NCBI GenBank assembly: GCA_964519835.1
Contig: CAZFLD010000085.1
Span: forward strand, 1-16,426
Direction: 5' to 3'
Source of the DNA: CAZFLD01 sp964519835
GTDB lineage: Bacteria > Spirochaetota > Spirochaetia > DSM-27196 > CAZFLD01
Length of the DNA stretch: 16,426 bases
The position numbers were made by a program, and so were the translations under genes. Positions 6,641-14,636 of this stretch are shown one piece after another (positions within the stretch are counted from its first letter, which is position 1; every line of letters starts with the position of its first letter). The notes below the pieces were generated by a model. It was not told where the DNA came from and ran no database searches. It was given only the letters and a program-made list of their open reading frames with translations.

Positions 6641-8947
6641 TTACTCGTCGACGCAGCCCTCCGCCTTCTCCTCCTCCTCGCAGAGGATCTTAAAGAAAGC
6701 GATCTGCTCCATCAGGTTGTCCATCAGCTTGGTGTTTCGGTCGGCCAGGCTCCGGAGCTCGGACTGGATCTGCTCGACGGACTCGAAGGCTCCCTCTAGT
6801 CCGCGGTAGTCCGAAACGGCGTGATCGATTGTTTTGGAGACATCCTCGATTGTTCCGCGCACGGCGTCCGAATTGGCCTGAATTGCACCTGAGGTTGATT
6901 TGATATGCTGTGAGCTATCGCGGAGCTCGGATACACCCTCCAAGGTCTGGGTCGCGCCGTTTGAGACCTCGACGGTGGCCTCAGCAATCTCGTTGAAGGC
7001 CTGCACAAAACGCTGCGTGCGCTCCCGAATCTCGCCAAACGCCTCGCCACTTGCCTTTCCGGACTCAATGGCGGCTTTTATGCGGTTGACCATTTCCGTG
7101 ATAGTGCCGGAGATGTTACGAGCGTTCTCCGCCGTCGACTCGGCGAGCTTCCGGATCTCGTCCGCAACGACTGCAAAGCCGCGGCCGGCCTCCCCGGCGT
7201 GGGCCGCTTCGATTGCAGCGTTCATGGCGAGGAGGTTGGTACTTCCGGCAATCGAATCAATCACCGAGAGCATTTCCTGCACCGTGTCGAACTCCCGTCT
7301 GATGTTTTCGATGCTCTCGTTTGTCGATGTGAGGCGCTCGTCTCCCTGCGCCGTGATGGCGGTAAGCTCCACCGAGGCGCCGCTCTCCCGTTCGGCAATC
7401 TGCGCCACACTTTGCATGGAGGCGGTCATCTCTTCGATCGATGCCGAGCTTTCGGTCACGGCCACCGTTTGATCTTCGATCTTGCTGTCGAGGTCGCGGA
7501 TGCCCTCGTTGATCTCCGCGATGGCCCGTTCGGCATCTTTGATCTTTGAGGCCAACCCCGTTAGTTCTCGCTGGACGCCCGAGACCGACTCGTTAATCGT
7601 GCCGCCGTACTCCACGGCCCTCTCGGTGTCGGATTCCAAGGTGATTGAAAGCTGTTTCCCGTCCTCCGAGGTCTTTTGGACGGACTGCAGCGTATGACGC
7701 AGATTCACAAGAAGCACGTTCTCCAGCGTGTCCTTTATTAGATTGAGCTCTCGGATCGAGCTTTTCTGCTCCGAGATGCTGGTCAGGTTTCCTTCTGAGA
7801 TGGTTCCGAGGCCCGCGGTGAATGTCGCAAGCGGCCGCGACACGGAGCGCGAAATGAGCATCGCTATCACAATCCCTGCAACCGCAAAGCCGAGCGCGAC
7901 AAACAGAATCGCTTGGGTGGTCTCACGCACACCGCTCAATACATCGTCGCGATAGGCGCTTATGCCTATGGTCCACTCCCAGGGCGCAAAATACGCCAGG
8001 GCGGCCAGCTTATCGCGAGGCGCGGTTTCATCGAGATTCTGCCAAGTGTAGTAGGTAATCGCGGTTTGCATGGGTTCGAGGTCTTCGGCGACGTCGATCA
8101 TCTCTCGAATAAAGTAGTTTCCGGCGGCATCCTGAGCGTCGTAGATAGTCTCGCCGTCTCTGAGCCGATCCAAGGAAAGGACATACTCACCCCCAGGATT
8201 GAGGACAAAGATGTATCCCGACTCGCCGACTCGCACTCGACTCATGTCTCGGAGAAGCTGCTCCTGATACGAGGTTTCCTGCACGCCAACGTAGAGGCAG
8301 CCGATGATGTTTCCGTCGGGGTCGAAGATCGGCTCGTAAGCGGTGATGTACCACTGATCCACAACGTAGGCTCGCCCGTAGAAAACGTCTCCCCGAGCCA
8401 CCGTTTGGTAGACCGGAGAACTCGTCGGGATAAACGTCCCCACGGCCCTGCTCCCGTCGGTACGGCGCACGTTGGTGGAGATTCGAAGCATGCCGTCGTC
8501 GAACATCTGGAAGATCGTGGCCGTGCCTCCGACGTTGGACTGAATCTCGTCCACGATGTCGTGGTTAAAGGCAACCTGTGTGTCTGCAACGCGCATGGTA
8601 GGAAGCGTTACCGATTGCGTTTGATTTGAGACTTGGTTGGTGGCATCAAGAGTGACGGTGTCGGAAGTATCGAGGACCGCGCCGCCCCGCTCTTCTAAAA
8701 GGAAGCGGGCAAACAACAGGTCCGATCGCGTCTGGGCGACCACTCGATCGTAGACGCTTTGTATCTGCAAGAACTGCGACTGGGCTTGGTTGCGGAGCTG
8801 CGACTCCTGGCGTTCAAACGCATCGGTGGTGATGATACTTCCGGTAAGGAAAAGCAGCACGACGAGGGGAGTCAGCACCAAGAGCGAAATGCTTATGATC
8901 AGTTGTGCCGCTACAGGCACACCCCGAATGTTCCTATTAGATGCCAT
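6641..8947 (-). CDS. Methyl-accepting chemotaxis protein with large Cache sensor
   Basis: This is a 768-residue chemoreceptor. A first membrane helix lies at about residues 14-40 and a second at about 345-366, enclosing a periplasmic sensor of some 300 residues. The sensor resembles Cache_3/Cache_2-type domains, with features such as YEPIFDPDGNIIGCLYVGV (203-221) and APWEWTIGISAY (321-332). A HAMP linker follows (about 366-420), then a long coiled-coil signalling domain whose hairpin tip holds the hallmark run around STNLLAMNAAIEAAHAGE (569-586) and GRGFAVVADEIRKLAEST (588-605). The tip is the CheA/CheW contact. The C-terminus is acidic (CEEEEKAEGCVDE) with no CheR-tethering pentapeptide. The ligand cannot be read; Cache sensors commonly bind small organic acids or amino acids. 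The ATG at 8947 has a weak AGGCG site held in a hairpin. No che genes are adjacent. Confidence 0.93.
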   Translation of the reverse strand: MASNRNIRGVPVAAQLIISISLLVLTPLVVLLFLTGSIITTDAFERQESQLRNQAQSQFLQIQSVYDRVVAQTRSDLLFARFLLEERGGAVLDTSDTVTLDATNQVSNQTQSVTLPTMRVADTQVAFNHDIVDEIQSNVGGTATIFQMFDDGMLRISTNVRRTDGSRAVGTFIPTSSPVYQTVARGDVFYGRAYVVDQWYITAYEPIFDPDGNIIGCLYVGVQETSYQEQLLRDMSRVRVGESGYIFVLNPGGEYVLSLDRLRDGETIYDAQDAAGNYFIREMIDVAEDLEPMQTAITYYTWQNLDETAPRDKLAALAYFAPWEWTIGISAYRDDVLSGVRETTQAILFVALGFAVAGIVIAMLISRSVSRPLATFTAGLGTISEGNLTSISEQKSSIRELNLIKDTLENVLLVNLRHTLQSVQKTSEDGKQLSITLESDTERAVEYGGTINESVSGVQRELTGLASKIKDAERAIAEINEGIRDLDSKIEDQTVAVTESSASIEEMTASMQSVAQIAERESGASVELTAITAQGDERLTSTNESIENIRREFDTVQEMLSVIDSIAGSTNLLAMNAAIEAAHAGEAGRGFAVVADEIRKLAESTAENARNISGTITEMVNRIKAAIESGKASGEAFGEIRERTQRFVQAFNEIAEATVEVSNGATQTLEGVSELRDSSQHIKSTSGAIQANSDAVRGTIEDVSKTIDHAVSDYRGLEGAFESVEQIQSELRSLADRNTKLMDNLMEQIAFFKILCEEEEKAEGCVDE

Positions 8948-8950
8948 AAT

Positions 8951-8975
8951 CGCCTATGTTACAGTTTCTTAGGCG
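8951..8975 (-). promoter_or_regulatory. Hairpin covering the chemoreceptor ribosome binding site
   Basis: In the leader of the chemoreceptor gene the minus strand reads CGCCTA, 13 bases, then TAGGCG, then ATT and the ATG. The six-base arms are perfectly complementary, and the 3' arm includes the only Shine-Dalgarno-like bases (AGG). If it folds, it would limit initiation. No ligand-binding structure is recognisable. Confidence 0.35.
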
Positions 8976-9017
8976 CAGTGTCGCGGCCTTGTGTGGAGCC
9001 CGTGTCGCGGCCCGGCT

Positions 9018-9048
9018 CGGACGGCGCCGTCAACGCCGACGCCGTCCG
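9018..9048 (-). terminator. GC-rich stem-loop downstream of msrA
   Basis: The arms CGGACGGCG (9018-9026) and CGCCGTCCG (9040-9048) are perfectly complementary over nine base pairs with a 13-base loop. The stem lies 19 nt after the msrA stop on the minus strand and upstream of the chemoreceptor gene. There is no T run, so it is a plausible pause or terminator rather than a classic intrinsic terminator. Confidence 0.35.
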
Positions 9049-9066
9049 TTCCGCCGGGCGTGGCCG

Positions 9067-9786
9067 TTACAGCCGGTCGCTCGGCGGGTCTTCGCCGCTG
9101 GCCTCGTCGCCCCAGATGCTCTCGAGACGGCTGTCACGACCGCACAGGGCGCGATAGGTCTCGTATCGAACCGAGTTCGTTTTGTAGAAATTCTGGTGGT
9201 AGTCCTCGGCGGGGTAGAACGCTTCGAGCTCGGTCACCTCGGTGCTGATGCCCCCCCCAAGCTCATCGGCAACCTGCTCTCGGCTCTCCTCGGCCAGGCG
9301 GCGTTGCTCTTCGCCTGAGTAGAAGATTCCCGGCCGGTATGAGCTACCGCGATCGCAGAACTGGCCGGAGCCGTCGAAGGGATCGATATTTCGCCAAAAC
9401 ACCCACAGAAGCGTCTCGTAACTCACAAGATCCGGATCGTACGTAACCTGCACCACTTCCGTGTGACCGGTCCTGCCTGAGGTTACCTGCTGATACGTTG
9501 GATTCGGCACGTCGCCGCCCGCGTACCCGGAGGTGGTAGCAATAACCCCGTCCAGGACGTCGTACGGCTTTTCCATGCACCAGAAACAGCCGCCTGCAAA
9601 TACCGCAGCGGCGTAATCGCCGTCGGCCGCGGCGCCGGGAGCATCGGCGGCTCCCTGCTGTTCCGTTCCGGTGCCGCCGCCGTCGGAGCCGGTCCCGGCG
9701 GCATCGTCTTCGCCGCCGCCAAGAGCCCACAAAAAGCCTGCGAACGTCAGGAACACGATAGACACTATCAATAAGCGCTTAGCCAT
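9067..9786 (-). CDS. msrA: Exported peptide-methionine (S)-S-oxide reductase MsrA
   Basis: This 239-residue protein reduces methionine-S-sulfoxide in proteins. The MsrA domain starts near residue 60 with AVFAGGCFWCMEKPYD: catalytic Cys67 in the GCFWC motif, SGYAGG at 86-91, GHTEVV (107-112, Glu110 being the conserved acid), the conserved YHQNFYK (196-202) and a likely resolving Cys215 in YRALCG. Ahead of it are a signal-peptide-like helix (residues 1-23, basic start then hydrophobic, no lipobox Cys) and a Gly/Asp/Ala-rich linker (24-58). This points to a secreted or membrane-tethered enzyme repairing envelope proteins. The frame extends upstream to 10083, but the ATG at 9786 has an excellent GAGGAG site and begins the signal peptide. 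The gene stands alone, with a 169-nt gap to the SIR2 gene upstream. No MsrB domain is fused. Confidence 0.93.
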   Translation of the reverse strand: MAKRLLIVSIVFLTFAGFLWALGGGEDDAAGTGSDGGGTGTEQQGAADAPGAAADGDYAAAVFAGGCFWCMEKPYDVLDGVIATTSGYAGGDVPNPTYQQVTSGRTGHTEVVQVTYDPDLVSYETLLWVFWRNIDPFDGSGQFCDRGSSYRPGIFYSGEEQRRLAEESREQVADELGGGISTEVTELEAFYPAEDYHQNFYKTNSVRYETYRALCGRDSRLESIWGDEASGEDPPSDRL

Positions 9787-9955
9787 TGTTTTCTCCTCGC
9801 TGATCGATCTTGAACACCATGTAATGTAGTGATATATCCGCCTGACGTGGATGGAAGTCGACCGAATGACTCGGCAAAGGGGATGGGCGGTCCATAGGCG
9901 AACGGCAACGCGCCCGCTCGCGCCGGTCTCAGCACTTGCGGCGGCCTTGCTCCTA

Positions 9956-10993
9956 TCAACCGGCAAGTCCTCCTTGAGTCTGGGCGGCCAGATACTCCAT
10001 CGCGTCGCAATTGACGACCGTCGCGTTCGGAAAAAGCCGTGTGAAGCGACGCTGCTTTTTTGAAAACTCCGCCTCAGTCTCATGGATAACCACGGTCTTT
10101 ACCTTGTCTTTCTGCCGAGCAAACTCGAGCAGTAGATTAAGGTCCGTTGGCGGAAACCCGTAACCGATAAAGTGGATCGCCTCGGCTTGATCGAGGCTGA
10201 AGCACATAACACGCCACAGAGTTGGGAACAGTGTGCCGGCCAAAAAGGCACGTCGAGCGTGGGCCATGGGAACAAACACGGGCGGGTCGTGGCGATGCAT
10301 GCTTTCCAGCATACTCCCCGTCGGCACCTCCACAACGGCGGCAACGTCGTTCCTATCGGCACCCGCGGCACGGAACCAGTTCAGACTCCCGTGGAGTTTG
10401 AGATACGGAAGCACAAGCGCCTCCGGCGCGTCCGTCCACCCGCGGTATCGCAAAAGCCGAACATGGTAGTCACAACACCACGACCATCGTTCCTCGAGGC
10501 CCAAGACCGACTCCACCAGGAGGTCGTAGTTGAGGGTGATAATCCGCGCGGGCAGACTGCGGCCGGGATCGGCGGACTCGACACTCGATCGTCGGAGTAA
10601 CCGGGCGGCCACGGTGGCGCGCTCGGGGTCGATACACGACCCGGCGAGAATTTGGTCTGCGGGGGCTGTCCTGCCGTAGCGTATGTTGTGGGAAAGCCAG
10701 CGTAAAAACTCGATACGAGCACCGGCGACAAAGTGCTCGTGACCAACATCTCGATAGAGCTCGGTACCAAACAGCGCTGAGCAGATGCTCTCGATGGTGT
10801 AGTGGTCCGAGCTCTTGTCGATGGCGGCACGGTACTCCTCGACATATCGAGCCAAGTAGGTGTGAGACGAAAGATCCGCCTCGAGGAGCTCGGTTGACAG
10901 GTTTTTCATCGTAGGGGTCGTCGGAGAGAGCGATTTGGAGAAACCCGCACCAAGGATGTAGAGTTCGCGTCCAACGTGCGCCCTACCGGCCAT
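9956..10993 (-). CDS. SIR2-like NAD-binding protein, possible defence effector
   Basis: This is a 345-residue protein of the SIR2-like (SIR2_2) group. The N-terminal NAD-binding loop LYILGAGFS (11-19), the TLNYD motif (153-157, catalytic-type Asn155), the LKLHGSLNW segment (198-206, His201) and the late Rossmann motif IHFIGYGFPPTD (273-284) are all in the right order. In bacterial antiphage proteins such as ThsA and the defence-associated sirtuins, the equivalent Asn and His are needed for NAD hydrolysis, so this domain is predicted to be active. No zinc-ribbon Cys pairs of classical deacetylase sirtuins are seen. There is no partner domain (SLOG, Argonaute, HerA, STAND) in the protein or next door, so a defence role is a family-based inference. 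The start at 10993 has a TATACT element about ten bases upstream, suggesting its own promoter and an almost leaderless message. Confidence 0.8.
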   Translation of the reverse strand: MAGRAHVGRELYILGAGFSKSLSPTTPTMKNLSTELLEADLSSHTYLARYVEEYRAAIDKSSDHYTIESICSALFGTELYRDVGHEHFVAGARIEFLRWLSHNIRYGRTAPADQILAGSCIDPERATVAARLLRRSSVESADPGRSLPARIITLNYDLLVESVLGLEERWSWCCDYHVRLLRYRGWTDAPEALVLPYLKLHGSLNWFRAAGADRNDVAAVVEVPTGSMLESMHRHDPPVFVPMAHARRAFLAGTLFPTLWRVMCFSLDQAEAIHFIGYGFPPTDLNLLLEFARQKDKVKTVVIHETEAEFSKKQRRFTRLFPNATVVNCDAMEYLAAQTQGGLAG

Positions 10994-11001
10994 CTTTCAA
11001 G

Positions 11002-11007
11002 AGTATA
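11002..11007 (-). promoter_or_regulatory. Possible -10 element of the SIR2-like gene
   Basis: TATACT on the minus strand matches the -10 consensus at five of six bases and sits nine bases before the ATG at 10993. No -35 is evident at normal spacing. If used, transcription would begin just before the start codon, giving a nearly leaderless mRNA. Confidence 0.28.
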
Positions 11008-11331
11008 GCCCGCTTGTGTGAGTTTTTTGTTACGTTCCAACGGCCCCGCTTGGGTGGGCCGGCCGGCCGGGTTGTTTTGTGCCGGAGGCGGCTACGAAGC
11101 CACGTCCGCGGCTTCGCGGGGCGTTGGACGTCGTTAGGCCGCGACGCTCACGAGTGCGGGCTGACAAAGTGCTGCCGCCTGGATCGTATCGATCACGGTG
11201 GAAATCGATGGGTCGGATACAAGGTCACCGCCGACGTAGACCTCGGGCGCGCCACCGGGTTTGCGCTGCTCCGCGCAGACGGAAGAAACACAAGCGATTC
11301 CGCGAAGGAAGACCGACAGATACAGCTCGAG
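11008..11331. other. Gene-poor stretch between pflA and the SIR2-like gene
   Basis: About 320 bases with no intact gene. It holds a GGCCGGCCGGCC palindrome (11057-11068) and a seven-base-pair hairpin CGAAGCC/GGCTTCG with an eight-base loop (11095-11116) that has no T run. It also holds a possible protein remnant on the minus strand (separate entry). A ten-base palindrome TTATCGATAA (11332-11341) in an AT-rich patch marks its upper edge. The long plus-strand open frame crossing this region has no homology that I recognise and runs antisense to pflA. Confidence 0.5.
11134..11331 (-). pseudogene. Possible C-terminal remnant of an FAD/NAD-type oxidoreductase
   Basis: Immediately after, and in the same frame as, the longer pflA reading, a 65-codon stretch without a usable start ends in GGAPEVYVGGDLVSDPS followed by STVIDTIQAAA and a stop at 11134. 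The pattern P-x-VYVGGDL…STVIDTI..A resembles the FAD-binding C-terminal motif of GltD-like oxidoreductases (VFAGGD…ATVVEAI..G). The similarity is short and the stretch has no start codon, so it is offered only as a possible remnant or the distal end of a deleted gene. Chance coding-like sequence in GC-rich DNA is a real alternative. Confidence 0.2.
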
Positions 11332-12102
11332 TTATCGATAAAGAAATATCAAAAAATGTTTATCTTTGAACTCGATATGTCGGTCTCGGTCAAGAGATCC
11401 GCCACTCGGTTTAGATTTTTTTTTCGGGGTCTCGACATCCTGCAGCGTGCACTGCCTTCCTTTTGCTTCCCACTTGTGGCGGCCCAGCTCGTGGTAGGGC
11501 AAAAGATCGATACGCTCCACGTTTTCCAGCGGCGCAAGGTGGCCGGCAAGCGGTGCCCGAACCAGACGTCTGTACCCCTCGTCGGTCCCATGCTTGAAGT
11601 CCAAGAGGACCAGGTCGCACGCATCAAGAACCCCATGAATCAAGGGAGAGAGGATCGCGTGCCCGGAGGTGTCCAAGGCGGTGTTGAGCTGGAGGTTATG
11701 CGCGACATCGAATATGGCCCTGCAAAATGCCGGCTGCACAAGCGGCTCACCACCGGTAACCGTTACGCCGCCGTCCCGGTAGAAGGGCGCGAGCGACTGC
11801 AGCTCAGATCCTATCGCTTTAATGTCGGTGAGTGTTCCGCCGGACCGCTCCCAGCTGTCTCGGTTGTGGCAATAGGCGCAGCTCAATGGGCAGCCCTGCA
11901 AGAATACAACATACCGCACGCCCGGGCCGTCCACGGTGCCGAAGGTCTCGATTGTGTGCACGCGGCCACGAAGGGGCTCCGGACGCCCTACTGCGTGGTC
12001 CGCGGCCGGTTTGCCGCCGGCGGCGCGGCCGCCGCCTGTGTTTTCGGCGTCGGACCGGAGGCCACCACGGGCAGTCGCGTGCGGCGCCTCAGATTCGAGC
12101 AT
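11332..12102 (-). pseudogene. pflA: Pyruvate formate-lyase activating enzyme, internally shortened and frameshifted
   Basis: This radical-SAM activase would install the glycyl radical on PflB. It has the iron-sulfur motif CPLSCAYC (Cys71, 75, 78), preceded by the typical IETFGTVDGPGVRYVVFLQG, then TGGEP (116-120), LDTSG and LLDFK. After DEGYRRLV (residue 181) it jumps straight to LENVERIDLLPYHELGRHKWE. By memory of E. coli PflA, about 38 residues are missing, including the WIRYVVVPG strand of the barrel. Near the end a run of nine A (11416-11424 on plus) breaks the frame: shifting there gives KKNLNRVADLL… ending at 11349, matching the family C-terminus (PKKETMERVKGIL), whereas the zero frame gives an unrelated tail. 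A 46-residue polar, Gly/Ala-rich N-terminal extension is also unusual. The start overlaps the pflB stop by 14 nt. Probably non-functional as read. Confidence 0.8.
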
Positions 12103-14071
12103 GAAAGGTGCGGTTTACTACGTCCAGTTGTTGCTCCTTGGTCAGTTTTGTGAAATTGACGGCGTAGCCACTGACCCTGATCGTCAACTGAGGATACAGC
12201 TCCGGTCGCTTTATTGCGTCCAGGAGCAACTCGCGATCGAGGACATTAACGTTTATATGGTGTCCGCCCCGCTCGAAGTAGCCGTCCAAGAGAGCGGACA
12301 AGTGTGCAATGCGGTCTTCTTCACTTTTCCCGAGGCTCGTGGGCTCGATGGAGAAGGTGTAGGATATTCCGTCCTGCGCCGCCTCGTATGGGATTTTTGC
12401 CACCGAGGCCAGGGACGCGAGCGCGCCGCGCTTGTCTCGACCATGCATGGGATTTGCGCCCGGCGCGAAGGGCTCGCCACGGAGGCGACCATCGGGGGTG
12501 GAGCCGGTCTTCTTGCCGTAGACGACGTTTGAAGTGATGGTGAGAATGGATAGCGTTGGGTCCGCGTCGCGGTAGGTGCGATTCCTTTTGAGCTTGGCGA
12601 CAAATCGTTCCACAAGGTCGACCGCGATCTTGTCCACGCGGTCATCGTTGTTCCCAAACGCCGGGACGTCCTCCGCCTCCTGGTGAAAAGCCACGGCCAC
12701 GCCCAAGTCGTCGCGCTCAGCGCGAACGGTGCCAAACTTGATCGCCGCAAGTGAATCCGCACAAACAGAGAGCCCGGCGATGCCGCAGGCCATTGTTCGA
12801 TAGACGTCTCTGTCGTGGAGCGCCATCTGAATTCGCTCGTAGGAGTACTTGTCGTGCATGGCGTGGATCACGTTGAGAGTGTTGACGTAGAGGGACGCAA
12901 TCCAGTCCAGGAAGTAATCGAATTTCTCCATGACCTCGTCGTAGTCCAAGACCTCGGCGGTAATCGGCTCGAAACGCGGGCCGACTTGAAGACCGAGGAT
13001 CTCGTCTTTTCCGCCGTTGATCGCGTACAGTAAGACCTTCGCAAGGTTGCACCTCGCCCCGAAAAACTGCATCTGCTTGCCGATGCGCATAGCCGAGACG
13101 CAGCAGGCAATGCCGTAGTCATCTCCCCAGTAGGTCCGCATAAGGTCGTCGCTCTCGTATTGCACCGAGCTCGTGTCCGCGGAGACCTTGCAGGCAAACG
13201 CTCGGAAGCCCTCCGGCAACGATAGGGACCACAGGACCGTCAAGTTTGGTTCAGGCGCCGGGCCAAGGTTGTAAAGTGTGTTGAGGAAGCGGACACGCGC
13301 CCAAGGCTCATGGCGGCGCCGTTTTGTTCCTTGACGGATGCCAGGTAGGCAAAGTAGACCCACTGAAAGGCCTCTTGAGCGTTGGCCGCGGGGCGAGAGA
13401 TGTCGAAACCATGCGCGTTTGCCATGTTGCCAAGCTCGCCGAGGGACCGAAGCTGCTCGGAGAGCTCCTCGCGAAGACGAATCTCCGCCTCTTCCATCGA
13501 GGCAAAGTTGACGCTCGATAGTTGCCGCTTTTTGTCCTCAATCAAGCGCTCGATCCCGTAAAGAGCGGGGCGACGGTAATCGCCGATAATACGGCCGCGA
13601 CCATAAGCATCCGGCAGGCCCGTGATGATCCCCGCCTTGCGAGCCGCCGGCATCTTCGGCGTATATGCATCAAACACGCCGTCGTTGTGGGTCTTGCGGT
13701 ACTCGTGGAACGTCCGGGAGATCTCCGCAGCGGGCGCGGCGCCGTAGGCGTCGCAGGCCTTTTCGACCATCCGAATACCGCCGTACGGCATAAGTGCTCG
13801 CACGAGAGGTTTGTGTGTCTGAAGGCCCACGACGACCTCGAGGTCTCTCTCGATGTATCCAGGTTCGTGCGCGGTGATTGTGGAGACCCTTGGTCTTGTC
13901 CCAAAGGTGCAGTGTTCGTTCTGTCGGAGCCGCGAGAAACCGGCCGTCGCCGGTGTAGGGTGTGTAGTTCCGCTGAATTAAGTCTCGTACATCTATGTGA
14001 TCGCGCCACGGTCCCGGCGCAAACCCCTCCCAGGCGGTGCGTTCGCCCTGTTCTTGTATCGCTTGGGCCAT
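12089..14071 (-). pseudogene. pflB: Pyruvate formate-lyase with two internal gaps and frame changes
   Basis: Formate C-acetyltransferase converts pyruvate and CoA to acetyl-CoA and formate. The start at 14071 has a strong AAAGGAGG site and opens MAQAIQEQGERTAWEGF, followed by IDVRDLIQRNYTPY…LWDK. At about 13887-13900 the frame changes and the sequence resumes as VSTITAHEPGYIERDLE…VGLQTHKPLVRALMPYGG; some 56 nt are absent relative to E. coli PflB. That middle frame runs to SLGR at about 13300, where it jumps to VRFLNTLYNLGPAPEPN, a second gap of about 223 nt, and returns to the first frame. The rest is complete: the active-site Cys pair in GIACCVSAM, the radical Gly in RVSGYAVNF, and the C-terminus TFHARI. 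Start and stop share one frame over 661 codons (E. coli has 760). Conservation outside the gaps is excellent, so the damage is recent or artefactual. Confidence 0.88.
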
Positions 14072-14247
14072 AGAGGCCTCCTTTTTTTCGGCGGGCTCTT
14101 TTTCTGTGGACGACGGCGACGCCCGCTGGTTCGGAGCCATCGGTCGGCAACGGTCTGCTTGATCCGATGCAGCCCCACCGTACATTTCCGTATAAATCAC
14201 ACAGTAAAACAGTCAGGCTTCGTCCGGCACAATCGTTCGGCACGCCG

Positions 14248-14276
14248 TTGACCGAGTGGCGGCGCCAAACTATCCT
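14248..14276 (+). promoter_or_regulatory. Sigma70-type promoter for the ppiC unit
   Basis: TTGACC (14248-14253, five of six to the -35 consensus) and TATCCT (14271-14276, four of six to the -10) are separated by exactly 17 bases. Transcription would begin near 14283, leaving a leader of some 75 bases before ppiC. The rest of the divergent region (14072-14247) holds the pflB leader; I see no convincing FNR-type palindrome there. Confidence 0.5.
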
Positions 14277-14359
14277 GTTCTCGGTTATCAAGAACGGCGG
14301 TTTTCGTCGGAGAAGCGCACCTGGCCGGGCAGACGGTCCGGGATTACGTGAGGACAAAG

Positions 14360-14635
14360 ATGGAGTGGAGAGCAAGTCACATCCTGGTGAAAGAGCAGGA
14401 CTTAGCCAAACGCATACGAGAGGAGTTGCGCAAAGGGGGCACGTTTGCACAACTCGCAAAAGAGTACTCGACCTGTCCCAGCAAGTCGCGCGGCGGCGAC
14501 TTGGGCTGGTTTGGCCCCGGCAAGATGGTAAAGCCCTTTGAAGAGGCCGTGTCCCGGTCCGGCCACGGTTCCATCACGGGCCCGATAAAGACACAGTTTG
14601 GGTGGCATATCATCAAGGTTACCGGTAAGCGGTAG
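14360..14635 (+). CDS. ppiC: Parvulin-type peptidyl-prolyl cis-trans isomerase
   Basis: This is a 91-residue stand-alone parvulin domain with no signal peptide, so it should be cytoplasmic like E. coli PpiC (93 residues). The family sequence runs end to end: ASHILVK at the start (active-site His), LAKEYSTCPS, RGGDLGWFGPGKMVKPFEEA and the closing TQFGWHIIKV with the second conserved His. It catalyses isomerisation of Xaa-Pro bonds. The start is placed at ATG 14360 because GAGG lies about seven bases ahead and the family begins there; a GTG four codons earlier (14348) is possible. The gene is first in a plus-strand unit: the next gene begins one base after its stop codon. Although cytoplasmic, it is linked to envelope-type genes. 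Confidence 0.9.
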   Translation: MEWRASHILVKEQDLAKRIREELRKGGTFAQLAKEYSTCPSKSRGGDLGWFGPGKMVKPFEEAVSRSGHGSITGPIKTQFGWHIIKVTGKR

Positions 14636-14636
14636 C

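Noticed and set aside
7913..8629. 238-residue plus-strand open frame opposite the chemoreceptor
   Set aside because: Antisense shadow of a strongly conserved Cache/HAMP receptor; no ribosome binding site or homology.
11014..12153. 379-residue plus-strand open frame
   Set aside because: It runs antisense to pflA, whose iron-sulfur motif is unmistakable on the minus strand. The plus-strand product is Arg/Gly-rich and has no recognisable family.
12089..14071. Programmed frameshifting or translational bypassing in pflB
   Set aside because: Bypass elements insert extra nucleotides that ribosomes skip. Here conserved coding sequence is missing at both junctions, so no decoding trick would recover the full protein.
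13542..14459. 305-residue minus-strand open frame across the pflB start and the divergent region
   Set aside because: It is an alternate reading frame of pflB 5' sequence plus non-coding DNA. The other two frames carry recognisable PflB residues and this one resembles nothing.
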